A stretch of DNA of 45,044 nucleotides. It comes from Acidobacteriota bacterium. Lineage in GTDB: Bacteria; Acidobacteriota; Terriglobia; Terriglobales; Acidobacteriaceae. This document shows positions 1 to 12,695 of the stretch, in pieces. Numbering within the stretch: position 1 is the stretch's first letter; each line of letters starts with the position of its first letter. The position numbers and the translations under genes were made by a program. The notes under the pieces were generated by a model. The model was not told the DNA's origin. It was given only the letters and a program-made list of their open reading frames with translations, and did not search any database. The stretch covers positions 1-45,044 of the forward strand of contig JAGWRX010000162.1 of NCBI GenBank assembly GCA_028876395.1. The letters are read 5' to 3'.

Positions 1-1
1 A

Positions 2-733
<732 letters not shown>

Positions 734-751
734 CGCGATTGGAGCACGGTG

Positions 752-774
752 AACCGGAACCACTATTTCCGGTT
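752..774. promoter_or_regulatory. 8-bp perfect inverted repeat upstream of iorA
   Basis: AACCGGAA (752-759) and TTCCGGTT (767-774) are perfect inverted copies separated by 7 bases. The dyad ends 41 bases before the iorA ATG. It has no following T-run, so it is more likely an operator or leader hairpin than a terminator. The binding protein is unknown; no regulator gene lies adjacent inside the window. Confidence 0.4.
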
Positions 775-815
775 GCCGAAGTCGAAGAATCGAAGCAAAG
801 GATGGAGGACGCTTT

Positions 816-1285
816 ATGGCGATTGCGTTGAAAGTGAACAGGCAGTCTCATGCTGTTGATGTGCCGGGCGACACCCCACTGCTTTGGGTCTTGCGTGACG
901 TGCTTGGTATGAAGGGTACAAAGTACGGCTGTGGCATCGCGATGTGCGGAGCGTGCACAGTGCACATCGATGGCCAGGCGGTTCGATCATGCATCACGGC
1001 CGTGAGTTCGGTGGAGAGCGGAGAAATTACGACGATCGAGGGCCTGGCGGCTACTGAGACCCATTTCGTGCAGCAGGCCTGGGAAGAAATTGATGTGCCC
1101 CAGTGTGGCTATTGTCAGCCGGGGCAGATCATGTCCGCGGCTGCGTTACTCTCGAAAACGCCGAAACCTACAGATGCCGACATTGATACGGCGATGAGCG
1201 GGAACCTATGCCGCTGCGGCACGTATCCGCGCATTCGCGAAGCCATTCATCATGCAGCTGATCTGTTGTCAGCGAAAGGAGGCAA

Positions 1286-1289
<4 letters not shown>
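816..1289 (+). CDS. iorA: (2Fe-2S)-binding subunit of isoquinoline 1-oxidoreductase-type molybdenum hydroxylase
   Basis: This 157-residue protein is the iron-sulfur subunit of a two-subunit xanthine-dehydrogenase-family hydroxylase and passes electrons from the molybdenum site to an acceptor. The plant-ferredoxin-type cluster is held by C39, C44, C47 and C59 (CGIAMCGAC...SC). The second [2Fe-2S] cluster is held by C97, C100, C132 and C134 (CGYC and CRC), with the family signature [12 protein letters not shown]. The length is normal for the family (about 150-160). There is no signal peptide; partner IorB carries a Tat signal, so IorA is probably exported with it by hitch-hiking (inference). 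A GGAGG about 8 bases before the ATG supports the start. The stop overlaps the iorB start by 4 bases (ATGA), indicating translational coupling. No FAD subunit gene is present, which fits the Ior type rather than CO dehydrogenase. Confidence 0.92.
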
Positions 1290-5402
<4,113 letters not shown>

Positions 5403-5420
5403 GTTGCGAAGGAGAAAGAT

Positions 5421-7169
5421 ATGCACGTGCCGGAATCTCCAAAGAGCAATCTGGAATTCCCGACTCCCAGAATCACCGGAACAAACTCCATGAGCAGGAA
5501 GCATCGGAAGTTTCTTAGCGCGCTGGCGCTGATGGTAGCAGTTCTTTTGACTGCGGCGAGCGCACAAGAGCTCAACAACAGCAAACCCGAACAGCCAGCA
5601 ACGCCTGCGGGCACGGCGCCAACAGTTGGAATCTCCACCGGAGTCGTGCGCGGCGTAACGGAAGGAGACATATCAAGCTTCAAGGGGATTCCGTTCGCTG
5701 CTGCTCCCGTCGGCGAGAACCGCTGGCGCCCTCCCCAACCCTTGTCTCCGTGGCAGGGCGTGCGCGATGCGAGCAAGTTTGGCGCGGATTGTGCGCAGAC
5801 GGCGTTTCGTCCCGGCGCGGTTTCGATGTCGCCGACCTCGTCTGAAGATTGTCTGTTTCTCAATGTATGGCGCCCTGCCGGAGCCGCGTCGGGAGCAAAA
5901 CTGCCCGTCATGTTCTGGATCTACGGAGGCGGGTTCACGGGTGGCTCGAGCGCCATGCCTTTCACTTCGGGAACTCAGCTCGCGAAGCAAGGCGTCATCC
6001 TGGTGGCTGCCAATTACCGCGTGGGGCGTTTCGGATTCTTCGCCTTCCCGGCACTTAGCCAGGAACATCCTGACGAGCCCAAGGGCAACTACGCCTATAT
6101 GGACCAGATTGCAGCCCTCAAGTGGGTAAAGCAGAACATCGCAGCGTTCGGAGGCGATCCGAACAACGTCACCATCTTTGGATTCTCTGCTGGCGGTGTC
6201 TCAGTGCACAGCCTCATGACTATGCCCATGGCGCGCGGCCTGTTCCAGAAAGCGATCGTCGAATCCGGAGGTTCGCGTGACAGCGTGCTCACCGCGCGGC
6301 CGATGAGCAAAGACGGTGTCGATCCGAACTATCCGGTGTCAGCCGAGACAATTGGTATCAACTTCGCGCGCTCGATGGGAATCGAAGGAACGGATAAGGC
6401 AGCGCTAACCAAACTGCGCGCTCTCAGTGCCGAGCAGATCGCTCTTGGCGCGCCGGCCCAACCGGGAAACACGAATCAGTCCTACGAGACGACGCCGATC
6501 CTAGACGGAAAGCTGATCACAGAGACGGCAGAGACCGCCTACAAGGCACATCGCCAGCCGCGTATTCCGCTCATGTTGGGAAGCAACAGCGGCGATACAG
6601 CGGGGAACCGGGTTAGGGCGACCACCAAGGAACAGCTATTCGCTCGATTCGGACAGTGGAGCGCCCAGGCAAAGGCGGCTTATGACCCTGACGGATCGAA
6701 AGATTTGACGACACTGGTAGCTGAAGCAAACGACGACTTCGGACAAGCCGAGCCCGCCCGTTTCGCGGCGACCTCCTTTGCGCGTAACGGTTCGCCTGTC
6801 TATCTCTACCGGTTCTCCTACGTTCAGCCTGCAATGCGGCAAATGTTTCGTGGCGGGGCACCGCACGGTGGCGAAATCGGATTCGTATTCGGCACATTGG
6901 GTACCGGATTCTTCGGGCCTCCACCACCACCGCCGACAGCCGAAGACCTGGCAGTCTCTCGGATGGCGCAAAGCTACTGGGTCAACTTCGCCAGGACCGG
7001 CGATCCAAATGGCGCGGGCCTGCCGGCTTGGCCCCGTTACGATCCAAGCAAAGATTTGATCTTCGAATTCCACCCTGATGGCTCGGCCGGCGCGATCCCG
7101 GATCCCTGGAAGCCGCGGCTGGATGTGATGCAGTTGGCCACCGAATCAGGGAAGCGCGCCGATTTCTGA
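5421..7169 (+). CDS. carboxylesterase type B, secreted
   Basis: This 582-residue alpha/beta-hydrolase of the para-nitrobenzyl esterase/carboxylesterase type B family hydrolyses carboxylic esters. The nucleophile is S256 in GFSAGG, the oxyanion hole is YGGGF at about 168-172, and the family signature SEDCLFLNV lies at 141-149. The catalytic acid is probably Asp in NSGDTAGN and the His in GAPHGGEIGFVFG. AAGGAG lies 7 bases before the ATG at 5421. The true signal peptide seems to start at M24 (5490): SRKHRKFLSALALMVAVLLTAASA, which would leave an unusual 23-residue leader; no good ribosome site precedes 5490, so the upstream start is kept with some doubt. The gene starts 18 bases after the cupin-CMD stop and is probably co-transcribed. 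It likely releases acid or phenol from esters for the preceding redox enzymes (inference). Confidence 0.9.
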   Translation: MHVPESPKSNLEFPTPRITGTNSMSRKHRKFLSALALMVAVLLTAASAQELNNSKPEQPATPAGTAPTVGISTGVVRGVTEGDISSFKGIPFAAAPVGENRWRPPQPLSPWQGVRDASKFGADCAQTAFRPGAVSMSPTSSEDCLFLNVWRPAGAASGAKLPVMFWIYGGGFTGGSSAMPFTSGTQLAKQGVILVAANYRVGRFGFFAFPALSQEHPDEPKGNYAYMDQIAALKWVKQNIAAFGGDPNNVTIFGFSAGGVSVHSLMTMPMARGLFQKAIVESGGSRDSVLTARPMSKDGVDPNYPVSAETIGINFARSMGIEGTDKAALTKLRALSAEQIALGAPAQPGNTNQSYETTPILDGKLITETAETAYKAHRQPRIPLMLGSNSGDTAGNRVRATTKEQLFARFGQWSAQAKAAYDPDGSKDLTTLVAEANDDFGQAEPARFAATSFARNGSPVYLYRFSYVQPAMRQMFRGGAPHGGEIGFVFGTLGTGFFGPPPPPPTAEDLAVSRMAQSYWVNFARTGDPNGAGLPAWPRYDPSKDLIFEFHPDGSAGAIPDPWKPRLDVMQLATESGKRADF

Positions 7170-7260
7170 AACCGACTACTGACTCGACAAGTTCTATTGG
7201 TGGTTCGAAGCGCAAGGGCTGACGAAGCCAAAGAGCTAACCGCACTTGAATCCCGCTGAA

Positions 7261-7288
7261 TGCTGCCGTTGATACTGCATCGGCAGCA
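7261..7288. promoter_or_regulatory. 8-bp inverted repeat between esterase and cupin genes
   Basis: TGCTGCCG (7261-7268) and CGGCAGCA (7281-7288) are perfect inverted copies with a 12-base spacer, ending 36 bases before the next start codon. No T-run follows, so it could be a weak terminator, an mRNA-stability hairpin or an operator. Just upstream, 7186-7239 encodes an orphan 17-codon tail (DKFYWWFEAQGLTKPKS then stop) with no start, possibly the end of a deleted gene. Confidence 0.35.
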
Positions 7289-7324
7289 CGAATTGAACAG
7301 GCATGAAATGGAGAAGAGAGAAAC

Positions 7325-7786
7325 ATGAGAACAGGACTTCGAATCATCGCATTGGCCGTGGGCCTTGCATTTGCCTTCCAATGCCAGGCGCAAACGAGCG
7401 GCACGCCTTTTCCAAAGGGAGAACTGTCGACGGTTAAAAATCACTCTGGCAATATTTGGCTCAACGAGCTAAGTGTGGGAGACAGTACCTTCGATCCCAG
7501 TATTGCCCTCGCAACCTATGGTGCCGGCGCACGGCTGGATTGGCATATCCATCCGGGTGGCCAAGTGCTGCTCATCACCGAAGGCACTGGCTATTACCAG
7601 GAAAAGGGCAAACCTGTTCAAATCGTCCACAAGGGAGATGTCATCAAGTGCCCTCCGGGCGTGGAGCATTGGCACGCGGCAGCACCGAATAGCACCTTTG
7701 CCTACATAGCGGTGACGCCCACTCAAAAAGGAAAAACAATTTGGTTAAAGCCTGTGAGCGATGAAGAATACAACAGTGCAAAATAA
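7325..7786 (+). CDS. secreted cupin-domain protein
   Basis: The 153-residue protein has a Sec signal peptide (MRTGLRIIALAVGLAFAFQCQA, cleavage near residue 22) and one cupin barrel. Metal ligands are H74, H76 and Q80 (DWHIHPGGQ) and H115 in PPGVEHWH. It shares TEGTGYYQEKGKPVQIVHKGD and PNSTFAYIAV patterns with the cupin half of the protein at 4575-5402 ([31 protein letters not shown]), so the two are paralogous. The C-terminus ends in KPVSDEEYNSAK, which resembles [10 protein letters not shown] after the cupin in the fusion. GGAGAAGAGAG precedes the ATG. It is separated from the esterase by 155 bases containing an inverted repeat, so it could have its own promoter. Substrate unknown; family members include dioxygenase-like, isomerase and lyase proteins. 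Confidence 0.85.
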   Translation: MRTGLRIIALAVGLAFAFQCQAQTSGTPFPKGELSTVKNHSGNIWLNELSVGDSTFDPSIALATYGAGARLDWHIHPGGQVLLITEGTGYYQEKGKPVQIVHKGDVIKCPPGVEHWHAAAPNSTFAYIAVTPTQKGKTIWLKPVSDEEYNSAK

Positions 7787-7819
7787 AGGGCTTGCAGGCT
7801 CGGCGGCCTGGCGACGCTG

Positions 7820-8212
7820 CTTCCAATGAACAGCAATCGGAAGCGTACCGTTTTCAATGCCCTCGATCGAACGGGGCATTAATCCGAAGCGAGTGGCAAC
7901 GTCCAGCCTTCGAGACCGGCTCCGATCCAGGCCACCAGTGGACCGGCTACAAGAATCCACCCGAGACCAGGTAAGGCGAATGCAGCGGACCCGAAGAGCA
8001 AACCCCAGAATCCGCCCCCGGAACGCTCCCATCTTACCCCAGTACTTCATGCGATCGCCTGCGTTGTAATAGCCTACGGCATGTTCACCCGTGCGCGTGT
8101 TCTTCGCGGCGATCGACAGGCATTGCATGTCGACACCAGCCTCTTGCAGTTCCTTTATGACGTGCTCTGCCTGCTCGTGGGTGTCATCTATAGCTACGAC
8201 CGAGTTACTGAC
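7820..8212 (-). pseudogene. decayed DUF1269-type (general stress 17M-like) membrane protein gene
   Basis: On the minus strand from about 8212 the frame reads SNSVVAIDDTHEQAEHVIKE and then GEHAVGYYNAGDRMKYWGK, the unmistakable N-terminal half of a small stress/membrane protein family with the VGYY.TGDRMK.WGK.GAF signature. After GAF a one-base insertion near 8014-8021 shifts the frame; reading past it gives GGGFWGLLFGSAAFALPGLG then WILVAGPLVAWIGAGLEG, the expected glycine-rich membrane hairpin. A further shift and loss of about 60 bases follows before a remnant PRSIEGIENGTLPIAVHW. No usable start codon is present (GTC where ATG is expected). The gene is therefore dead. It probably belonged with the adjacent stress protein and P-type ATPase as a stress-response set. 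Confidence 0.75.
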
Positions 8213-8456
8213 GAAAGTGTGTACAGATGCAGTGCTTCACTCTGGTAGTTCGGTTTCTGTGCAATTCAGTTCGGAAGGGCGGGCCCGGTCACGGCCTAAC
8301 TGTGAGCTCTGTACCGTGGTATACTCCGCGGACATGCGGCCTTCGACGTCTTAGTACGTCCTACGGCTGAAGTTGTGCAATAGAGCACATCTGCGGTCTG
8401 CATGATGAAGGAAAATAGAATTCCTACGGCGTTTATGGTTCGGCGAGGAATCCGTC

Positions 8457-9007
8457 ATGGCTGAAGGTTCTGCTTCCCCATCCATCCCCGCGAAGATCTT
8501 GTTGCCTATTGACTTCAGCCCCTCTTCCCAGCCGGCATTGGAGATGGCAGCCGATCTTGCACAGCATTTTCACGCCGAGCTCCACCCGGTCAACGTGATT
8601 CCGAGGTTTTCCACAGCATCTCTCCCTGACCTGGTTCCCGCAACATTGATTCAGGAGGCTGGAGCGTACGCCGAACGCCATCTGGCGAAGTGCCATACGG
8701 TCCTTACGGCCAGGGGAGTAAGGTCAGCCTCCAGCGTCGAAGTTGGGAATGACGTTGTCGGCAACATCATGCAAGTGGTGGAGCGAGAGAATATCGACTT
8801 GGTCGTGATCTCAACACAGGGAAATCAGGCTGGCATCCGTTGGTATTCGGCTCGATTGCCGAAAAGGTCGTCAAGCTTGTGCAGTGCCCACTGATGTTAC
8901 TGCGCTCAGCCAAGCCGGAAAACCAGCGTGAAGACTGCATCGGGCCGCTCAATGGAATGGTGGTAGCGAGCCCAGAAGAACGGGTAGCTAGTTTTGAATA
9001 CAAGTAA
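8457..9007 (+). pseudogene. universal stress protein (UspA family), frameshifted near 8825
   Basis: The N-terminal frame (ATG at 8457) reads KILLPIDFSPSSQPALEMAA and later NIDLVVISTQG, a normal UspA-type nucleotide-binding domain. After about 8825 the frame goes wrong; one base lost at GGGAAA restores SGWHPLVFGSIAEKVVKLVQ and CPLMLLRSAKPE, the classic C-terminal UspA strand and ATP-binding loop. With the correction the protein runs to the TAA at 9005-9007, overlapping the start of the P-type ATPase by 14 bases. As written, the product would be 145 residues with a wrong tail lacking the G-x9-G(S/T) loop. Either a sequencing error or a recent inactivating mutation; the rest of the gene is not decayed, so an error or very young pseudogene is likely. 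Confidence 0.8.
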
Positions 9008-11366
9008 TGTTGTCTCCCCGGCATCGTCAAATCCGGCCGCAAAGCCGGCTCAGGACATCGTGTCTAAAGGCCTCACAAGCGCAGAGGCCCGCGCCCGTCA
9101 AGAAAAAGACGGCCCCAATGCGATGCCGGATATTTCCGCGCATCCATTGCGCAATGCATTGGCCAAGTTCTGGGCCCCGGTACCATGGCTGCTTGAAGTA
9201 TCGATCGTCCTTGAGGTCGCGTTACATAAGGATTACGAGGCCCTTGTCATTGCTGCACTCCTGGTCTTCAACTCCGCACTTGCCTACTTTCAGGAAAGCC
9301 GTGCGCAGGCTACGCTGACGGCCTTGAAGTCGCGTCTGGCCCTTAGCGCCTCCGTGCATCGAGACGGCGTTTGGAAGACCGTCCCGGCGGCGGAATTAGC
9401 GTGTGGCGACCTGGTAAAGCTGTCGCTCGGTGGTGTGGTCGCCGCCGACGTGCATATAACCGGAGGTTCTGTTCAACTGGATCAGTCGATGCTCACAGGC
9501 GAATCCCTGCCCATTGAAGCCGGTCCTGGCGTAGACACCTTCGCAGGGGCCCTGGTGCGGCGGGGCGAGGCCACCGCCGTGGTAACGGCCACGGGCGTTC
9601 GCACAAAGTTTGGCCGCACGGCGGAGCTGGTTCGCACGGCACATGTGGTGAGCACACAGCAGAGGGCTGTGCTCAAAATTGTGCGTAATCTGGCGATTTT
9701 CAATGGCGCGATCATCCTTGCGATGGGCTCGTATGCCTATTTCCATGCAATGCCGCGGAGCGAGATCGTTCCTCTATTGCTCACTTCGGTCCTTGCAGCC
9801 ATCCCCGTGGCATTGCCGGCAACGTTCACCCTCGCCGCGGCAGTCGGAGCCCGTTCTCTGGCAAAGCTCGGAGTGCTGCCGACACGACTCTCGGCCGTGG
9901 ATGAAGCTGCATCGATTGATGTTCTTTGTGCAGACAAGACAGGAACGCTTACCCGCAACGAGCTTTCAGTAACCAGCGTTCGTCCCCTGCCCGGTTCCGA
10001 CGAAGCCCGTGTTCTCGGGATGGCGGCTCTGGCAAGCTCCGAGGGCGGTCAGGACTCCGTCGATGCGGCAATTCGCGCAGCCGCTTCGCACAATCCCGCG
10101 TCGGACTTGCCCAAGCTGGCGAAGTTTGTGCCATTTGATCCTGCAAAGAAAACTTCAGAAGCATCCGTAACAAACGCAAAGGGGGGCGCGGAGCGTATTG
10201 TGAAAGGGGCCTTCACCGCAGTCGTAGCCCTCACGGCTCCATCCCCTGCCGCGGCAGCGATCACCGACGAGCTGGAAAAGCAAGGCTTCAGGGTTTTGGC
10301 AGTAGCCGCGGGTCCCACGGATTCCATGCAGATGATCGGCATGATTGCCCTCAGCGATCCGCCGCGAAAAGACTCGACTTCTCTCATCTCGGAGTTGCAC
10401 ACCCTCGGCGTGCACACCGTCATGGTGACTGGAGATGCGCCGGTTACGGCAGCAATTGTCGCTCATGCGGTCGGCTTGAGTGGCGCCATCTGTCCTCCGG
10501 GGAATCTTCCCGTGAGCATCAAGCCGGAAGATTTCGCGGTTTTCGCAGGCATCCTCCCGGAAGGCAAGTATGACATTGTCAGGGCCTTCCAAAAGAGTGG
10601 ACATACGGTCGGGATGTGCGGAGATGGCGCAAACGACGCTCCAGCGCTTCGCCAGGCGCAGATCGGCATCGCCGTCTCGACCGCAACCGATGTGGCGAAA
10701 TCCGCAGCGGGTGTTGTGTTGACCGAAGCCGGTCTGGGTGGCATCGTTGCCGCTGTAAAAGAGGGCAGGATCACGTTTCAGCGCATCCTCACGTACACAC
10801 TGAATTCGGTAATGAAGAAGATCCTGCAGGTGCTCCTGCTTGCCGTCGGCCTGGTCATCACCGGGCATGCGGTCCTGACGCCCATGCTGATGGTCATTGT
10901 GATGATCACCGGCGACTTCCTCGCGATGTCTCTAAGCACGGATAGAGTGCGGCCGTCGAAGATGCCGAACTCCTGGGAAATCGGCAGAATTACAGCTGCA
11001 GGTGTCATCCTCGGAATATGCTTTCTTGCATTCACTACGGCCATTCTCGCAGTCGGCAAGTTCGAACTGCATTTAGGCATTGAAGCACTTCAAACTCTCT
11101 CCGCCGTAGGAATCGTGTTTGGCGGCCAGGCAATAACCTACGTGATTCGCGGGCGCCAACAATTATGGGGATTGCGCCCCAGTCTATGGCTCGTGCTGTC
11201 CTCTGCTGCCGACATCCTGATCATTTCAACGCTCGCGATCCTGGGAATCGCCATGGCTCCATTGCCCATCGCGATGATCGCCTGCGAGTTTGCCGCTGCG
11301 GTCGCGTTCGGCGTAGTGCTGGACTTCGTCAAGATTCCAGTCTTTGCGCGGCTCCGTATCTCCTGA
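8994..11366 (+). CDS. P-type ATPase, plasma-membrane proton-efflux type (P3A-like)
   Basis: A 790-residue ion-pumping ATPase. The actuator motif TGES is at 168-171, the phosphorylated Asp is D314 in DKTGTLT, and the hinge motif GDGAND is at 543-548. The nucleotide domain has KGAF, and MVTGD precedes the hinge. There is no N-terminal metal-binding CxxC and no CPC in the membrane helices, which excludes the heavy-metal type. Length and order fit bacterial P3A proton-efflux ATPases (about 780-830 residues). The start is uncertain: TTG at 8994 gives a 22-residue tail before SKGLTSAEARARQEKDG, the conserved N-terminus; GTG at 9060 is an alternative. It overlaps the end of the frameshift-corrected universal stress protein, so the two were probably one operon. 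It would acidify outward and help pH homeostasis (family knowledge); the transported ion is inferred. Confidence 0.88.
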   Translation: MNTSNVVSPASSNPAAKPAQDIVSKGLTSAEARARQEKDGPNAMPDISAHPLRNALAKFWAPVPWLLEVSIVLEVALHKDYEALVIAALLVFNSALAYFQESRAQATLTALKSRLALSASVHRDGVWKTVPAAELACGDLVKLSLGGVVAADVHITGGSVQLDQSMLTGESLPIEAGPGVDTFAGALVRRGEATAVVTATGVRTKFGRTAELVRTAHVVSTQQRAVLKIVRNLAIFNGAIILAMGSYAYFHAMPRSEIVPLLLTSVLAAIPVALPATFTLAAAVGARSLAKLGVLPTRLSAVDEAASIDVLCADKTGTLTRNELSVTSVRPLPGSDEARVLGMAALASSEGGQDSVDAAIRAAASHNPASDLPKLAKFVPFDPAKKTSEASVTNAKGGAERIVKGAFTAVVALTAPSPAAAAITDELEKQGFRVLAVAAGPTDSMQMIGMIALSDPPRKDSTSLISELHTLGVHTVMVTGDAPVTAAIVAHAVGLSGAICPPGNLPVSIKPEDFAVFAGILPEGKYDIVRAFQKSGHTVGMCGDGANDAPALRQAQIGIAVSTATDVAKSAAGVVLTEAGLGGIVAAVKEGRITFQRILTYTLNSVMKKILQVLLLAVGLVITGHAVLTPMLMVIVMITGDFLAMSLSTDRVRPSKMPNSWEIGRITAAGVILGICFLAFTTAILAVGKFELHLGIEALQTLSAVGIVFGGQAITYVIRGRQQLWGLRPSLWLVLSSAADILIISTLAILGIAMAPLPIAMIACEFAAAVAFGVVLDFVKIPVFARLRIS

Positions 11367-11912
11367 AGATCTGGATGCGGTCCGAAACGTGCGGCATTCT
11401 GAGCACACCAAACGCTGAAAGGACCAGATGACCATCGATTCAAAAGACTACCGCGTGCCGCCAGACAGCATTCGAGGGCGGATCCAGATGGATCAACCTC
11501 TTAAGCCGGCGCCGCACTGTTACTTGCCGCGGAGACTTAGAAAAGGAACAGCAATATGGCTGCCACCGGACTCCCTTTAGGCACTGCCCAGGGCGGCCGC
11601 CTGGCCTCGATGGGGCCCGAAATCACAAGCAGGCGTATTGCCCGTCACTGCATTTCAATACCAGATAGATAAACTTGAATTAAGTTGTGCCCAGATCCCC
11701 TCGATCCGGCTGCCGACTTCCTGCGCGAGTCAGTGATGAAGCGGCCAGGATTCCGTCGTAACTCGATCACGACACAGCGAAATTTCCTCGTGACAGCGTC
11801 AGATCGCTGCACACCCGGCTGTTGGCATCGCATTGGGCACGAGCAGGGCAGATGGTGCCAGGAGCTCGAGAGAGTTTCTCTCCGCTTTCTCCGGGAGGAA
11901 GGAGCTGAGCCC
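11367..11912. other. 546-base gap; one weak small ORF (11428-11580)
   Basis: The only candidate is a 50-codon frame at 11428-11580 (+) with AAAGGA 5 bases before its ATG. Its first residues, MTIDSKDYRVPPDS, resemble the N-terminus of PPK2-type polyphosphate kinases, but the rest does not continue into a kinase domain in any frame I could follow. It may be the stump of a deleted ppk2 gene or chance. The remainder of the gap shows no convincing gene, repeat or RNA. Confidence 0.25.
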
Positions 11913-12347
11913 ATGAAAACCCTAAGAATGACCCTCGCTGTTGCATGCCTGTTCCTTGCTGGTCCGTTGTTCGCCCAGCAGGGTGTCCAGGCCAAGGTTC
12001 CCTTCAGTTTCTATGTCGGGAATTCCGAACTGATGCCTTCCGGCACCTACCGGATCACTCCTTGCGGCGCCAACGCCGTTATGGTTCGCAACTGCAATGA
12101 AGGGGTGGCCGTCTTTCACTTGACGCTGCCAGGCGACAAGGAAAACAAGTACAGGGGCAAACTGGTATTCCACAAATACGGCGACAAGTACTTCCTGAGC
12201 GAAGTAAAAGGCCAGTCGCTCTCAAGCAGCCTGGTTCTTCCGGTAGCGAAGAATGAGAAGAAGGCGAAGGACGAGATGGCAACCGTGCGCACCTTTGAAA
12301 CCATCACGGTTCCAAAAGCGGATGAAACCAAGCCGCCTAACAACTAA
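11913..12347 (+). CDS. small secreted protein of unknown function
   Basis: Starting at the ATG 11913, behind GGAGGAAGGAG, the product has 144 residues and a clear Sec signal (MKTLRMTLAVACLFLAGPLFA, cleavage near residue 21). The mature part begins QQGVQAKVPFSFYVGNSELM and continues PSGTYRI, a pattern I associate with a family of small exported proteins common in Acidobacteriota, in which an F-x-F-x-VG-x-x-x-LP-x-G-x-Y core recurs. The C-terminus is Lys-rich and charged (AKNEKKAKDEMATVRTFETI). An in-frame open region extends upstream to 11685, but it lacks the signal and is not preferred. The gene stands alone, 546 bases after the ATPase. No enzymatic motif is visible; the role is probably envelope-related. 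Confidence 0.7.
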   Translation: MKTLRMTLAVACLFLAGPLFAQQGVQAKVPFSFYVGNSELMPSGTYRITPCGANAVMVRNCNEGVAVFHLTLPGDKENKYRGKLVFHKYGDKYFLSEVKGQSLSSSLVLPVAKNEKKAKDEMATVRTFETITVPKADETKPPNN

Positions 12348-12695
12348 CGCAGAGATGTTTGGGGAAGGGGTGCGGAGCCAGGGGCTCACGATCCCCTCCC
12401 TCAGACTGCTGGCACAGGCTGACGAACCTCCCGCAGGGGCAGAAGCCCGCGCTCGCTCTGCGGCAGTTACACGTGCATGTTTTTTGGTCAGCTGGCGATA
12501 CTAAGCTGAAGCGCTTGTTCGGGCAAATCCTTGTCGGGCAGAGGTTCACACGGCAGAGGTCGTGGGTTCGAGCCACGGCCGTCCCCGCCATTCATCCTAA
12601 GGAACTCATGGAATGTCTCTGGCAGTCCTGATGACATCGATATCCTGACACTGCAACCTCCACCGCGATATCGCCCGCGGCTCCGGCTTTTTCCT
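12348..12695. other. 348-base gap between secreted protein and polysaccharide locus
   Basis: No protein gene is supported on either strand. It holds the tRNA-Val-like fragment described separately and, at 12669-12686, a GC-rich dyad (CCGCGATATCGCCCGCGG) about 10 bases past the end of the minus-strand GT2-NodB gene that could weakly terminate it. Confidence 0.5.
12545..12590 (+). other. tRNA-Val(CAC) 3'-half-like fragment, possible attachment-site scar
   Basis: Read as tRNA positions 32-76: anticodon loop TTCACAC (anticodon CAC), 3' anticodon stem GGCAG, variable loop AGGTC, T-stem 5' strand GTGGG, T-loop TTCGAGC, then acceptor-like CGTCCCC, G and CCA. The 3' T-stem strand is disturbed (one extra base, mismatches). 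The bases upstream of the anticodon loop do not pair as an anticodon stem, D-arm or acceptor strand, so this is not a functional tRNA. Tyrosine integrases often duplicate exactly this half of a tRNA gene. The fragment borders the polysaccharide locus. Confidence 0.35.

Noticed and set aside
7745..8128. Intact 127-residue gene on the minus strand
   Set aside because: Only its N-terminal part matches the DUF1269-type family; after the one-base insertion the residues are out of frame.
8213..8456. Possible small gene or RNA before the universal stress protein
   Set aside because: No frame or stem-loop of note; only a weak GACGT/ACGTC repeat was seen.
12545..12590. Functional tRNA or tmRNA
   Set aside because: No 5' acceptor strand, D-arm or anticodon stem; no tmRNA tag or 5' tRNA-like part within 400 bases upstream.
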